A stretch of DNA of 36,597 nt from Pseudomonas caspiana (GCF_002158995.1 NZ_LOHF01000039.1:1-36597); one strand, 5' to 3'; shown: positions 23,614-31,652, counted from the stretch's first letter. Translations and numbers: made by a program. Notes: a model not told the origin generated them from the letters alone.

Positions 23614-24906
23614 TTAAGCGGCCGCAGTCCGCACAGCACCGCGTTTGGTGCTCTGCCCATGAGACATGACACAGTTGCGGCCTGCGCCTTTGGCGGCGTA
23701 CAACGCCTGATCTGCCGCTTTGAGGACTTCTTCGGGAGTGCGGTGTTCCGGCAGACGTTCGGCGACGCCAATACTGACGGTCACCGACACGCTGGTCGCC
23801 GGTCCTGCCCCACGTCGCTGGCGACCTTGCTGATCATCCTTGGGGCGGTTATCCGGGTTACGCAACTGAATCTCATAGTTGGCGATGACTTCGCGAATGG
23901 CCTCCAGATGAGGAATGCATTCCTCAATGGACTTGGCGGCAAATACGATGGCGAATTCCTCACCGCCGTAGCGATAAGCCTTACCGCCGCCGTTGGTGAT
24001 TTTCGAAAGTTTGCTGGCCACCAGCCGGAGCACCTGATCACCCACATCATGGCCATGGGTGTCGTTGAATTTCTTGAAGTGGTCGACATCGCTCATCGCC
24101 AGAACGTAATTACGCCCCAGACGCTGCATACGCTCGTTGAGGGCGCGGCGTCCCGGCAGCCCGGTCAATTCATCCCGGAAAGCCATTTGATAGGCCTCAT
24201 GAGCAACACCCGCAGCAATCATCAACATGACCTGACTGCACATGATGTTCAGCGTGAACGGCAGAATGAAAGTTTTCGGCAATGCCCAGAATAATCCAAG
24301 CAAGCCAATCAACTGCGCGGCATGCAGCGGCCGAGGTTTGCGCACGTACTGGGTAATCAATAAGGCGAAGGCAATCAGGAAGGATACGTACGACAGCTGA
24401 ATCAGGCTCATCCACGATCCGTGCAACGCAGGCCAGCGGATTTCTGCCAGCGAGGCCAGCAGCGCCGCCGGGTAGCTCTGCTCCAGCCCCAGCGCAACAC
24501 CACCGACGGCCACTAATACCGCAAGTCGTGCGACCAGGTCTTGAACCAGATGAGTTCGCTCCTCCCAGGCCGCGTAAGTGCCATATAACAACGGCAGCAG
24601 CAGACACACGAGATGAAACACCACAGCTGCGTCTTCACGAACCTTGCCGTTGTCCCGAAAGTAGTCAGTCTGGGTATCGAGCAAAAAGTACGCGATATAC
24701 ACGGTGATCATCAGAAACAGCTCGCGCTGGCGACGATAGACACAGCAATACGCGCCGCCCAACAGCAGGACCAGCGTGGGCAGAACGTTGAACAGGGACG
24801 TGAAGAAAACGTTCAGGTCCTTGACGTACGCAGCCGCCAGCCCCGCCAGCAATAAAAACAGCGAGGGGAGAAAATGACTCAAGCGTGCAGCAGAAGAACG
24901 CAACAA
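23614..24906 (-). CDS. Membrane diguanylate cyclase (GGEEF)
   Basis: Probable cyclic-di-GMP synthase of 430 residues. The N-terminal 240 residues hold about seven or eight hydrophobic helices with no recognised sensor name; the GGDEF domain occupies about 243-415. Active-site GGEEF is at 314-318; FRDELTGLPGRRALNERM (243-260) and SDVDHFKKFNDTHGHDVGD (272-290) are the substrate and metal signatures. The four residues where the inhibitory RxxD site would be are NGGG, so product inhibition by that route is absent. Start: TTG at 24906 with AGGAG 9 nt upstream; an in-frame TAG at 24919-24921 rules out a longer form. It sits between two acyl-CoA dehydrogenases but is not obviously tied to them. Confidence 0.9.
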   Translation of the reverse strand: MLRSSAARLSHFLPSLFLLLAGLAAAYVKDLNVFFTSLFNVLPTLVLLLGGAYCCVYRRQRELFLMITVYIAYFLLDTQTDYFRDNGKVREDAAVVFHLVCLLLPLLYGTYAAWEERTHLVQDLVARLAVLVAVGGVALGLEQSYPAALLASLAEIRWPALHGSWMSLIQLSYVSFLIAFALLITQYVRKPRPLHAAQLIGLLGLFWALPKTFILPFTLNIMCSQVMLMIAAGVAHEAYQMAFRDELTGLPGRRALNERMQRLGRNYVLAMSDVDHFKKFNDTHGHDVGDQVLRLVASKLSKITNGGGKAYRYGGEEFAIVFAAKSIEECIPHLEAIREVIANYEIQLRNPDNRPKDDQQGRQRRGAGPATSVSVTVSIGVAERLPEHRTPEEVLKAADQALYAAKGAGRNCVMSHGQSTKRGAVRTAAA

Positions 24907-25094
24907 AAGGGATGTCTCCTACCCATCACAGGGTAAAGAACTTAGTAGCTGGCATTGTGCCTTCATCCGCTCGGATATGCATTCAGAAGAACTAAATAGC
25001 AGGCTACTTTCTTTAACGGCAGCAATCCGAAAATGTTTATTGCAGGGAGATGAAGATCGCGGAGCGGCACTAATAAGCCATACCGGGGGCACCG

Positions 25095-25118
25095 CCTCGC
25101 GAACAAGTTCGCTCCTAC
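25095..25118. repeat. Solo REP unit
   Basis: CCTCGCGAACAAGTTCGCTC followed by CTAC. It is nearly identical to the right arm of the pair at 10023-10095. A possible partner, GGTAGGAGCTGTCCC, occurs at 25181 but does not pair well. Confidence 0.65.
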
Positions 25119-25236
25119 CGAGATTCCCTGCATCATCCGGATTTGCTTACCGCAGGACCCGAGTGGACGATGACATCACCGGTAGGAGCTGTCCCTTCGT
25201 CACTCACACCGCGCTGTCGCGCAGCAAAAATTGAAT

Positions 25237-25327
25237 CTGTAGGAGCGCACGAGCACCGCGAGGCGGCGATGGCGGTGTATCAGACAGTACGCCATCGCGG
25301 CCTCGCGGTGCTCGTGCGCTCCTACAG
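25237..25327. repeat. REPIN-like palindromic repeat, complete copy
   Basis: CTGTAGGAGCGCACGAGCAC on the left is matched by GTGCTCGTGCGCTCCTACAG on the right, a perfect 20-bp outer arm. Inner arms GCGAGGCGGCGATGGCG and CGCCATCGCGGCCTCGC pair with two mismatches around the loop TGTATCAGACAGTA. The 3' flank to about 25347 also resembles the copy at the start of the window. Confidence 0.88.
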
Positions 25328-25391
25328 AAAAATATTCCAATCAGATAGTTGTAGTTTGTTTGCGAACGGCGCCCCCGATACGAGCAGCCAC

Positions 25392-25427
25392 AAAAAAGCC
25401 GCCTCCCCCGAAGGAGAAGCGGCTTTG
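25392..25427 (-). terminator. Terminator of the second acyl-CoA dehydrogenase
   Basis: Minus-strand hairpin AAAGCCGCTTCTCC-TTCG-GGGGGAGGCGGCTTT, followed by TTTG, starting 18 bp after the stop codon at 25445. Good stem, short U-tract. Confidence 0.82.
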
Positions 25428-25444
25428 AGTGAAACCGGCGAGGC

Positions 25445-27250
25445 TTAGTAAGCCAGGCCGAAATCCTCTTCTTTCATGTCCATCAGGTTATTGGCACCCG
25501 ACAGCATGGCGGCGACGTGTGAACGGGTGCGCGGCAGGATGCGCTGGAAGTAGAAGCGCGCGGTCTGCAACTTGGCGGTATAGAACGCCTCTTCGCTGGT
25601 ACCGGCCGCGAGCTTCTCGGACGCCACGCGGGCCATGTCAGCCCAGAAGTAAGCCAGGCAGGCGTAACCGGAATACATCAGGTAATCCACCGAGGCGGCA
25701 CCGACTTCTTCACGGTCCTTCATGGCGGCCATGCCCACTTTCATGGTCAGTTCGCCCCACTCCTTGTTCAGAGCCGCCAGCGGAGTGATGAACTCCTGAA
25801 CCGCTTCGGCGCCTTCGTTGTTCTGGCAGAACTTGTGGACGATCTTGGTGAAGCCTTTCAGTGCTTCGCCTTGAGTCATCAGCACTTTACGACCCAGCAG
25901 GTCGAGCGCCTGAATACCGGTGGTGCCTTCGTACAGCATCGAAATGCGGCTGTCGCGAACGTTCTGCTCCATGCCCCACTCGGCAATGAAGCCGTGACCG
26001 CCGTAGATTTGCACACCGTGGTTAGCGGACTCAAAGCCCACTTCGGTCATGAATGCCTTGGCAATCGGAGTCATGAACGCCAGCAGTGCATCAGCCTGCT
26101 TCTTGTGCTCGGCGTCTTGACTGTACTTGGCGATATCAACCTGCTTGGCAGTGAAGTACACCATGGCACGGGTGCCTTCAGAGAAGGCCTTCATGGTCAG
26201 CAGCATACGACGTACATCAGGGTGAACGATGATCGGGTCAGCGGCTTTGTCCGGCGCTTTTGGGCCAGTCAGGGAACGCATCTGCAAGCGATCACGCGCG
26301 TATTTCAGGCCTCCTTGAAAGCCGATTTCGGCATGAGCCAGACCTTGCAGCGCAGTACCCAGACGCGCAGTGTTCATGAAGGTGAACATGCAGTTCAGGC
26401 CTTTGTTCGCCGGGCCGATCAGGAAACCGGTGGCCGCGTCAAAGTTCATCACGCAGGTCGCGTTGCCGTGAATACCCATCTTGTGTTCCAGAGAACCACA
26501 GGTCACGGCATTGCGCTCGCCAACGCTGCCGTCAGCGTTTGGCAGGAATTTCGGCACGATGAACAGCGAGATACCTTTGGTGCCCGCTGGAGCATCGGGC
26601 AGGCGCGCCAGTACGATATGGACGATGTTATCGGCCATGTCGTGCTCGCCAGCCGAGATAAAGATTTTGGTACCGGTCACGCGGTACGAGCCATCAGCCT
26701 GAGGTTCGGCCTTGGTACGCAGCATGCCCAGGTCAGTGCCGCAGTGGGATTCGGTCAGGCACATGGTGCCGGTCCATTCACCGGAAACCAGCTTGGTCAG
26801 GTACAGGTGCTGCTGTTCTTCGGTGCCGTGTTCGGAAATGGTGTTCATCGCGCCATGCGACAGGCCTGGGTACATGCCCCACGACCAGTTGGCTTCGCCG
26901 ACCATTTCGCTGACCGCGAGCCCCAAAGACTCAGGCAAGCCCTGACCACCATGCTCCACATCATGCGCCAGACTTGGCCAGCCACCTTCGACGAATTGCT
27001 TGTAAGCCTCTTTGAAGCCGCTCGGGGTCTTCACACCCGACTCGCTCCAGGTACAACCTTCCAGATCACCAACACGATTCAACGGTGCCAGAACCTGCTC
27101 ACAAAATTTGGCGCCCTCTTCAAGAATGGCGTCGACCATATCTGGAGTAGCGTCCTGGCAAGCCGGCAGACTTTGATAGTGCGCTTCGTAGCCGAGCAGT
27201 TCGTCACGTACGAAGCGAATATCACGCAAGGGGGCCTTGTAGTCAGGCAT
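25445..27250 (-). CDS. Large acyl-CoA dehydrogenase, PsrA-box associated paralogue
   Basis: Second 600-residue acyl-CoA dehydrogenase (601 residues from ATG 27250, MPDYKAPLRDIRF). FAD motif MCLTESHCGTDLG at 163-175; YEGTTGIQALDLLGRK with catalytic Glu441; C-terminal extension to residue 601 (ends MDMKEEDFGLAY). The open frame continues 23 codons upstream, but those residues are not family-like and AGAGG lies before ATG 27250. In P. aeruginosa the equivalent genes next to bioD (PA0506, PA0508) are annotated as fatty-acid dehydrogenases; substrate chain length here is not deducible. Two PsrA-like boxes and a 12-bp palindrome lie upstream, suggesting control by fatty-acid-derived signals. Confidence 0.93.
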   Translation of the reverse strand: MPDYKAPLRDIRFVRDELLGYEAHYQSLPACQDATPDMVDAILEEGAKFCEQVLAPLNRVGDLEGCTWSESGVKTPSGFKEAYKQFVEGGWPSLAHDVEHGGQGLPESLGLAVSEMVGEANWSWGMYPGLSHGAMNTISEHGTEEQQHLYLTKLVSGEWTGTMCLTESHCGTDLGMLRTKAEPQADGSYRVTGTKIFISAGEHDMADNIVHIVLARLPDAPAGTKGISLFIVPKFLPNADGSVGERNAVTCGSLEHKMGIHGNATCVMNFDAATGFLIGPANKGLNCMFTFMNTARLGTALQGLAHAEIGFQGGLKYARDRLQMRSLTGPKAPDKAADPIIVHPDVRRMLLTMKAFSEGTRAMVYFTAKQVDIAKYSQDAEHKKQADALLAFMTPIAKAFMTEVGFESANHGVQIYGGHGFIAEWGMEQNVRDSRISMLYEGTTGIQALDLLGRKVLMTQGEALKGFTKIVHKFCQNNEGAEAVQEFITPLAALNKEWGELTMKVGMAAMKDREEVGAASVDYLMYSGYACLAYFWADMARVASEKLAAGTSEEAFYTAKLQTARFYFQRILPRTRSHVAAMLSGANNLMDMKEEDFGLAY

Positions 27251-27287
27251 AGCGATAAACCTCTGCTGATGAAACCTGGAAATGTGT

Positions 27288-27299
27288 GACCGATCGGTC
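27288..27299. promoter_or_regulatory. Perfect 12-bp palindrome, possible TetR-type operator
   Basis: GACCGATCGGTC lies 38-49 bp upstream of the acyl-CoA dehydrogenase start. Palindromes of this form are common operators of TetR-family lipid regulators. The cognate regulator is not in this window. Confidence 0.45.
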
Positions 27300-27348
27300 G
27301 CTGTGGGAACGTTCCCCAACCACCGGACAATCTCGGATGCCTAGCGGT

Positions 27349-27375
27349 CAAACAGGTGTTTGAAACATACGTTTA
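27349..27375. promoter_or_regulatory. Two PsrA-like boxes
   Basis: CAAAC-AGGT-GTTTG (27349-27362) fits the PsrA consensus (G/C)AAAC-N2-4-GTTT(G/C) perfectly. GAAAC-ATAC-GTTTA (27362-27375) shares its first base with the first box and fits except at the last base. PsrA is the long-chain-fatty-acid-responsive TetR-family regulator of Pseudomonas. The boxes stand 99-125 bp upstream of the dehydrogenase start. Confidence 0.65.
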
Positions 27376-27560
27376 CGCCCAAATCTTGTCAAGCATGCGT
27401 CTGCAACCTTTCATCCCCTGAAGTTTTACAGGGCGCACGGGCAAAGGCGTGCAGCGCTGCACAAGCCGTTCGTCGATGGCATGAGTCTAGTTGAGAGAGT
27501 CGGGTTTGCAGAGCAGCTGCGCAGGAAATAGAAGCGGGTGATGGCAGGGAATTCAGCGCA

Positions 27561-27582
27561 TGCCGTGCGCGATCGCACGGCA
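27561..27582 (-). terminator. Hairpin after the 98-residue orphan gene
   Basis: TGCCGTGCG-CGAT-CGCACGGCA: perfect 9-bp stem with a 4-nt loop, beginning 13 bp downstream of the minus-strand stop at 27596. No U-tract follows on either strand, so termination efficiency is uncertain. Confidence 0.5.
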
Positions 27583-27595
27583 CAGAGGGGATAAA

Positions 27596-27892
27596 TCAGG
27601 CGTAGGTATCGATCAACGTGCCGAGCATTTCGTCGCTGGCTTTTTGTACGGCAACACCGGCTTCAACCTGGCTTTTGCCCGAGGCCATTTCGACCAGATT
27701 GGCAGACAGGTCGGAACGCTGGGAACGATCAACTGAACGCAGGTTTTCAAGCTGGAAGTCTGAAGACTGGCTTCTGCCAGACACTTCAATGTTGCTGCTG
27801 GCGATTTGAGTAGCCGCCTGATCGACACGCGACTGCCCAACTTCCATTGCACTGAGGCCTGGATACAGCGTGTTGTTCATGGTGATTTGCAT
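27596..27892 (-). CDS. Small conserved orphan resembling the ends of flagellar rod/hook proteins
   Basis: A 98-residue protein, likely the equivalent of P. aeruginosa PA0505 by position next to bioD. Residues 11-38 (GLSAMEVGQSRVDQAATQIA then SSNIEVSG) resemble the N-terminal helix of axial flagellar proteins (ALxGMxAxQxRLDxIANNIAN). The last 35 residues (NLVEMASGKSQVEAGVAVQK then ASDEMLGTLIDTYA) resemble their C-terminal helix (LVxMIxAQxAYxAN...DxMLxTLI). The central domain of real rod proteins is missing. ATG 27892 has AGAGG 8 nt upstream. No signal peptide or membrane segment. Function unknown; no other flagellar gene is nearby. Confidence 0.85.
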   Translation of the reverse strand: MQITMNNTLYPGLSAMEVGQSRVDQAATQIASSNIEVSGRSQSSDFQLENLRSVDRSQRSDLSANLVEMASGKSQVEAGVAVQKASDEMLGTLIDTYA

Positions 27893-27932
27893 AAGTCGAT
27901 CCTCTGTTCATAAAGCGAACACGGGCTTATTT

Positions 27933-28026
27933 AAGCAGTAAACCCAGTGAAACACCCGACAAAAAGACTAATGGCACTAGGCCTCTTCATAGACTAATCC
28001 TTTTTGCCTTGGCCAGTTTACTGCTT
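27933..28026. repeat. Nested inverted repeat upstream of the orphan gene
   Basis: Outer arms AAGCAGTAAAC (27933-27943) and GTTTACTGCTT (28016-28026) are exact complements. Inner arms CAAAAAG (27960-27966) and CTTTTTG (28000-28006) are also exact complements. Inside, GACTAAT occurs twice in direct orientation. The region is AT-richer than its surroundings and lies in the 291-bp gap between the orphan gene and bioD. Confidence 0.6.
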
Positions 28027-28087
28027 CGAACAGCCTCGCATTGGTCAATTTTTGTGCAGTGGCGCACATCTCGGCTACACCAACTCC

Positions 28088-28168
28088 CTGCAGGAGCCAT
28101 CGGAGGTTACGACGATCGCCAAGCGGTGTCTCAGACAGACCGCAACGCAGCCTTCGGCAGCGCTTACA
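28088..28168. repeat. Degenerate REPIN-like element after bioD
   Basis: Starts CTGCAGGAGCCATCGGAGG, has the family loop GGTGTCTCAGACAG and ends GCAGCCTTCGGCAGCGCTTAC. It is a decayed relative of the 33683 element and lies just downstream of the leftward bio operon. Confidence 0.6.
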
Positions 28169-28183
28169 TAAACCGCTCAGCGA

Positions 28184-28864
28184 TCAATCCAGCAATTCCA
28201 GATGCAGATGCTCCGCCACTGCATCAGCCCCGGCCTTCTTCAACTTGGGCACGCGACCCAGACATGGCGCAGGCAAGCGCTCTGCCAATGTGGCCAGATT
28301 TTCTTCGAGGCGCGAGGTTTTCGGATCAATGATATTGGCCACCCAACCGGCCAATTGCAGGCCATCGGCGGCGATGGCTTCGGCGGTCAGCAACGCATGG
28401 CTGATACATCCCAGGCGCACGCCAACAACCAGAATGACCGGCAACTGCAGGCCGACGGCTAAATCCGACAGGTTGGCCTGGTCGGCCAGCGGCACACGCC
28501 AGCCACCCGCCCCTTCGATCAGAGTGAAGTCAGCATTGCGGGCCAGCAATAAACGCATTGGACCGAGCAGCGCCTGCACCGTGAGCGTCACGCCCGCCTC
28601 TCGTGCAGCCAGATGCGGCGCGATGGCGGGTTCGAACGCAAACGGATTGATCTCGTCATAACTCAGCGCCATAGAACTTTCAGCCATCAGCGCCAAGGCA
28701 TCCGCGTTACGCAGGCCGTCAGAGGCAATTACGCAGCCCGACGCGACCGGTTTACCCGCAAGAGTGCTCAGCCCGCTCAACCGCGCGGCATGCAGCAAGC
28801 CCGCAGCGATGGTGGTTTTACCGACATCGGTGTCGGTGCCTGCGATGAAGTACGCACGGCTCAT
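28184..28864 (-). CDS. bioD: Dethiobiotin synthetase BioD
   Basis: ATP-dependent ring closure of 7,8-diaminopelargonic acid with CO2 to dethiobiotin, the penultimate biotin step. It has 226 residues. The P-loop GTDTDVGKTTIA is at 9-20; the substrate-binding KPVASGC follows at 38-44; the second motif LIEGAGGWRVPL is near 114-125. Last gene of the leftward bioFHCD unit, 32 bp after bioC. The start MSRAYFIAGTD at 28864 has AAGGGA upstream. Confidence 0.96.
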   Translation of the reverse strand: MSRAYFIAGTDTDVGKTTIAAGLLHAARLSGLSTLAGKPVASGCVIASDGLRNADALALMAESSMALSYDEINPFAFEPAIAPHLAAREAGVTLTVQALLGPMRLLLARNADFTLIEGAGGWRVPLADQANLSDLAVGLQLPVILVVGVRLGCISHALLTAEAIAADGLQLAGWVANIIDPKTSRLEENLATLAERLPAPCLGRVPKLKKAGADAVAEHLHLELLD

Positions 28865-28896
28865 CTCGGCAATCCCTTCTAACTAACGTGGTGAAC

Positions 28897-29709
28897 TCAG
28901 ACTGCTTTTTCCAGCACGGCGTAGACGACCTGATACGTCGCAGGCAACCCCTCAGGCTGGCGATAACCTTCATACGCCTCAATCAAGGCTAGTAGTCGCG
29001 CGCGTCCGGTCAAACCGCCGGGACGGCCCGGATTCAGATTGTGCGCGCCCAACGCTTTCAACTCATGTGTGAGGCTGCGCACATCCGGGTAATGCAAAAC
29101 ATGAGGCCTGACCTCAAGCGAGCGTACTCGCATCCCGCTGGACGCGCACAACTGACGGTAATCGTCGAGTTGCCGGAAGCGATTGACGTGAACCAGACCG
29201 TCCACCGCCTGCCAACTGTCGCGCAACTCATAAAGCGTACCGACACACAGACTGGCGAAGGCGAACACTCCACCCGGTTGCATTACACGGCGAGCTTCAC
29301 TGAGGACAGCCGCAAAATCGGCACACCACTGAACCGCCAGACTCGAGAAAATCAGCTCACAACTGTCATCGCGCAACGGCATGCGCTCTGCATCGCCAGC
29401 GACGAAATGCTCGGCACCACCCAAAGGCTGCGCGTGGCGCAACATGCCTTCAGCGATATCCAGCGCCACGCCTGCGCTGCCTGTAAAAGTCTCGGCCAGC
29501 GCGCGACTGAAGTAGCCCGTGCCGCTGCCCAGATCCAGCCAGCGCTGAGCATTCAGACCGGCAGGCAGACGCGACAGCAGTTCGCCGCCTACCGCACGCT
29601 GCAATTCCGCAACGCTGTCATAACTGCCCGCCGCACGAGAAAAAGAGGCCGCCACCTGGCGTTTGTCTGGCAAACCACCCGGCAGCCGTGGATTGGAAAG
29701 ATCAGTCAT
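28897..29709 (-). CDS. bioC: Malonyl-ACP O-methyltransferase BioC
   Basis: SAM-dependent methyltransferase that caps malonyl-ACP so it can enter fatty-acid synthesis and yield pimeloyl-ACP methyl ester. From ATG 29709 (MTDLSNPRLPGGLPDKRQVA) it has 270 residues; an in-frame ATG at 29721 would add four residues but has no ribosome-binding site. Motifs: AASFSRAAGSYDSVAELQ near 20-37, SAM site LDLGSGTGYFSRAL near 58-71, then FSSLAVQWC. The start overlaps the bioH stop by 8 nt, so translation is coupled, and BioC and BioH act on the same pathway intermediate. Confidence 0.95.
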   Translation of the reverse strand: MTDLSNPRLPGGLPDKRQVAASFSRAAGSYDSVAELQRAVGGELLSRLPAGLNAQRWLDLGSGTGYFSRALAETFTGSAGVALDIAEGMLRHAQPLGGAEHFVAGDAERMPLRDDSCELIFSSLAVQWCADFAAVLSEARRVMQPGGVFAFASLCVGTLYELRDSWQAVDGLVHVNRFRQLDDYRQLCASSGMRVRSLEVRPHVLHYPDVRSLTHELKALGAHNLNPGRPGGLTGRARLLALIEAYEGYRQPEGLPATYQVVYAVLEKAV

Positions 29710-30433
29710 CACCGGACTCATGCAAAAAAGCGTGGATCGCCGCCGCCACGCCGTGAGGGTTTTCCAGCAGGAAGGCGTGACTGGCCTGTTCGATCAGCCC
29801 CACTTCCACATCAGGTAGCAGCGCCAGCAGATCACTCGCCGCCTCGGCGGGCACAAACGCATCCAGCCCGGCGAACAGATGCAGTTGCGGGCCGCGAAAG
29901 GTCTGCAACGCGCTGCGGGTATCGAGTTGCTCGAGCAACTGCAGGCCATGCACCAATGCATTGACGGAGCCATGAGGAGCACCGGCCTTGAGCAGTCGCG
30001 AGATTGCACGTGGATCTTCGGCCCCTTGCGCACAGAGCAGACTGAAGCGCTTCAAGGTCGCGGCGGGCTGATCGATACACCCGGTCAGGAACGCATCGAA
30101 ATCCCCGGCGGGCATCGCATTGGGCCACGCGCCACGAGGTACGAAGCTGGCGTTGCTGGCCAGCGTCAGCAGACCGCAGCAACGCTCACCACGACGCGCC
30201 GCCAACTCAGCCGCGAGCATACCGCCCAGCGACCAGCCACCCAGCCACGCGTCATCGGGCAACGTCGAGTCCAGTTCGTCGAGCCATTCTCGAGGATCGC
30301 TGCTGTCCAGTTCCGGTAACGGCTCGATTTCCACCCGAAGGTGCTCATCGAGGCCACGCAACGCAGCAGCCAAAGGTTCCAGAGGCGAGATGCCCAAACC
30401 CCACCCCGGTAACAGAATCAAACGATCACGCAT
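29702..30433 (-). CDS. bioH: Pimeloyl-ACP methyl ester carboxylesterase BioH
   Basis: Alpha/beta hydrolase that removes the methyl group put on by BioC, releasing pimeloyl-ACP for BioF. From ATG 30433 (MRDRLILLPGWGLG) it has 243 residues; GGAG lies 7 nt upstream, inside bioF. The nucleophile elbow GGWSLGG gives Ser68; Asp191 (FAGLDAFVP) and His219 (EQASHAFLL) complete the triad. The family GWG oxyanion region is at 10-12. The start overlaps the bioF stop by 8 nt. A frame 19 codons longer is not family-like. Confidence 0.95.
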   Translation of the reverse strand: MRDRLILLPGWGLGISPLEPLAAALRGLDEHLRVEIEPLPELDSSDPREWLDELDSTLPDDAWLGGWSLGGMLAAELAARRGERCCGLLTLASNASFVPRGAWPNAMPAGDFDAFLTGCIDQPAATLKRFSLLCAQGAEDPRAISRLLKAGAPHGSVNALVHGLQLLEQLDTRSALQTFRGPQLHLFAGLDAFVPAEAASDLLALLPDVEVGLIEQASHAFLLENPHGVAAAIHAFLHESGDD

Positions 30434-31616
30434 GCTTTGGCTCCACCGATTCGCTCGCGCCCAGCAGCGGGTAACACTGCGCCAATGCATTCAACAATAG
30501 CTGCACTTGGGCGGCGCTGTGTGCGGCGGATAACGTCACGCGCAAACGCGCACTGCCTGCGGGCACAGTCGGTGGTCGGATAGCGGTCACCAGCAGGCCG
30601 TGCTCACGCAGCATCTGCGAGAGACGCACGGCTTGCCCGGCATCGCCAATCAGGATCGGCTGGATCGGCGTGAAGCTGTCCATTAGCGTCAGGCCAATCT
30701 GTTCGGCTCCGTCGCGAAACTGTGCGATCAAGCGCGCCAAGTGTTCACGACGCCAATGCTCGGTGCGCAGCAGCTCAAGACTTTTCAACGTCGCGCACGC
30801 CAAAGCCGGTGGCTGGCTAGTGGTGTAGATGTAAGGGCGAGCGAACTGGATAAGCGTTTCGATCAACTCATCGCTGCCCGCGACAAAGGCTCCGGACGTG
30901 CCGAACGCTTTACCCAACGTGCCGATCAATACCGGCACGTCATCCATGCCTAAACCAAAATGCTCAACGATACCGCCGCCATGGGTACCCAACGGACCGA
31001 AGCCATGAGCATCGTCAACCATCAGCCAGGCACCTTTGGCTTTCGCGGTTTGCGCCAGGGTCGGCAGATCAGCGATATCGCCATCCATGCTGAACACTCC
31101 ATCGGTGACCACCAGCGTATCGCCAACGGCCTTCTCCAGACGTGTACTCAAACTCTGAGCGTCATTGTGCAGATAACGGGAAAACCGCGCGCCGCTGAGC
31201 AATCCGGCATCCAGTAGCGAAGCGTGATTGAGGCGATCTTCGAGCACGGTATCGCCCTGCCCGACCAACGCCGTGACAGCACCAAGGTTGGCCATGTAAC
31301 CGTTGGAGAACAACAGCGCCCGGGGTCGACCGGTGAGCTCGGCCAGCGCCTCTTCAAGTTCGTGATGCGGGCTGCTATGGCCAATCACCAGATGCGATGA
31401 GCCACCGCCTACGCCCCACTTATCGGCACCGGCCTGCCAGGCTGCAATAATCTCGGGGTGATTGGCCAGCCCCAGGTAATCGTTGTTGCAGAACGCCAGC
31501 AACGGCTTGCCGTCGACCACCACTTCAGGGCCTTGAGGGCTTTGCAACAAAGGGCGCTGGCGATAGAGATTGTCAGCACGCCGGGAAGCCAGACGTGCGC
31601 TCAGATCGAAAGACAT
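30426..31616 (-). CDS. bioF: 8-amino-7-oxononanoate synthase BioF
   Basis: PLP enzyme that condenses pimeloyl-ACP with alanine. It has 396 residues, the normal size. Substrate-binding region NNDYLGLANHP at 44-54, GGGSSHLVIGH at 70-80, PLP-stacking and pyridine-binding VDDAHGFG at 200-207, and the Schiff-base Lys236 in GTLGKAFGTSGAF. GAGG lies 6 nt before the ATG. It follows bioB in the same direction, but a REP pair lies in the 128-bp gap, so bioB and bioFHCD may be expressed at different levels. Confidence 0.97.
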   Translation of the reverse strand: MSFDLSARLASRRADNLYRQRPLLQSPQGPEVVVDGKPLLAFCNNDYLGLANHPEIIAAWQAGADKWGVGGGSSHLVIGHSSPHHELEEALAELTGRPRALLFSNGYMANLGAVTALVGQGDTVLEDRLNHASLLDAGLLSGARFSRYLHNDAQSLSTRLEKAVGDTLVVTDGVFSMDGDIADLPTLAQTAKAKGAWLMVDDAHGFGPLGTHGGGIVEHFGLGMDDVPVLIGTLGKAFGTSGAFVAGSDELIETLIQFARPYIYTTSQPPALACATLKSLELLRTEHWRREHLARLIAQFRDGAEQIGLTLMDSFTPIQPILIGDAGQAVRLSQMLREHGLLVTAIRPPTVPAGSARLRVTLSAAHSAAQVQLLLNALAQCYPLLGASESVEPKHA

Positions 31617-31652
31617 GGAAGGCCTCGGGGAGGGAAGCTGTCTGGAGTTCCA

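Larger units (their letters stand above)
24907..25391. other. Repeat-rich intergenic region
   Basis: Nearly 500 bp without a supported gene. The first 170 bp should contain the promoter of the GGEEF gene. Further right are a half REP unit (25095-25118), a solitary GGTAGGAGCT start (25181-25190) and a full palindromic repeat (25237-25327). The small open frames that cross this area are made of repeat sequence. Confidence 0.65.

Noticed and set aside
24977..25448. Small plus-strand frames in the 24907-25444 gap
   Set aside because: Their translations are made of REP sequence; similar peptides appear at every copy of the repeat.
25835..27289. 484-codon frame on the plus strand opposite the second acyl-CoA dehydrogenase
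   Set aside because: Antisense shadow of a gene with clear catalytic motifs; no protein family features.
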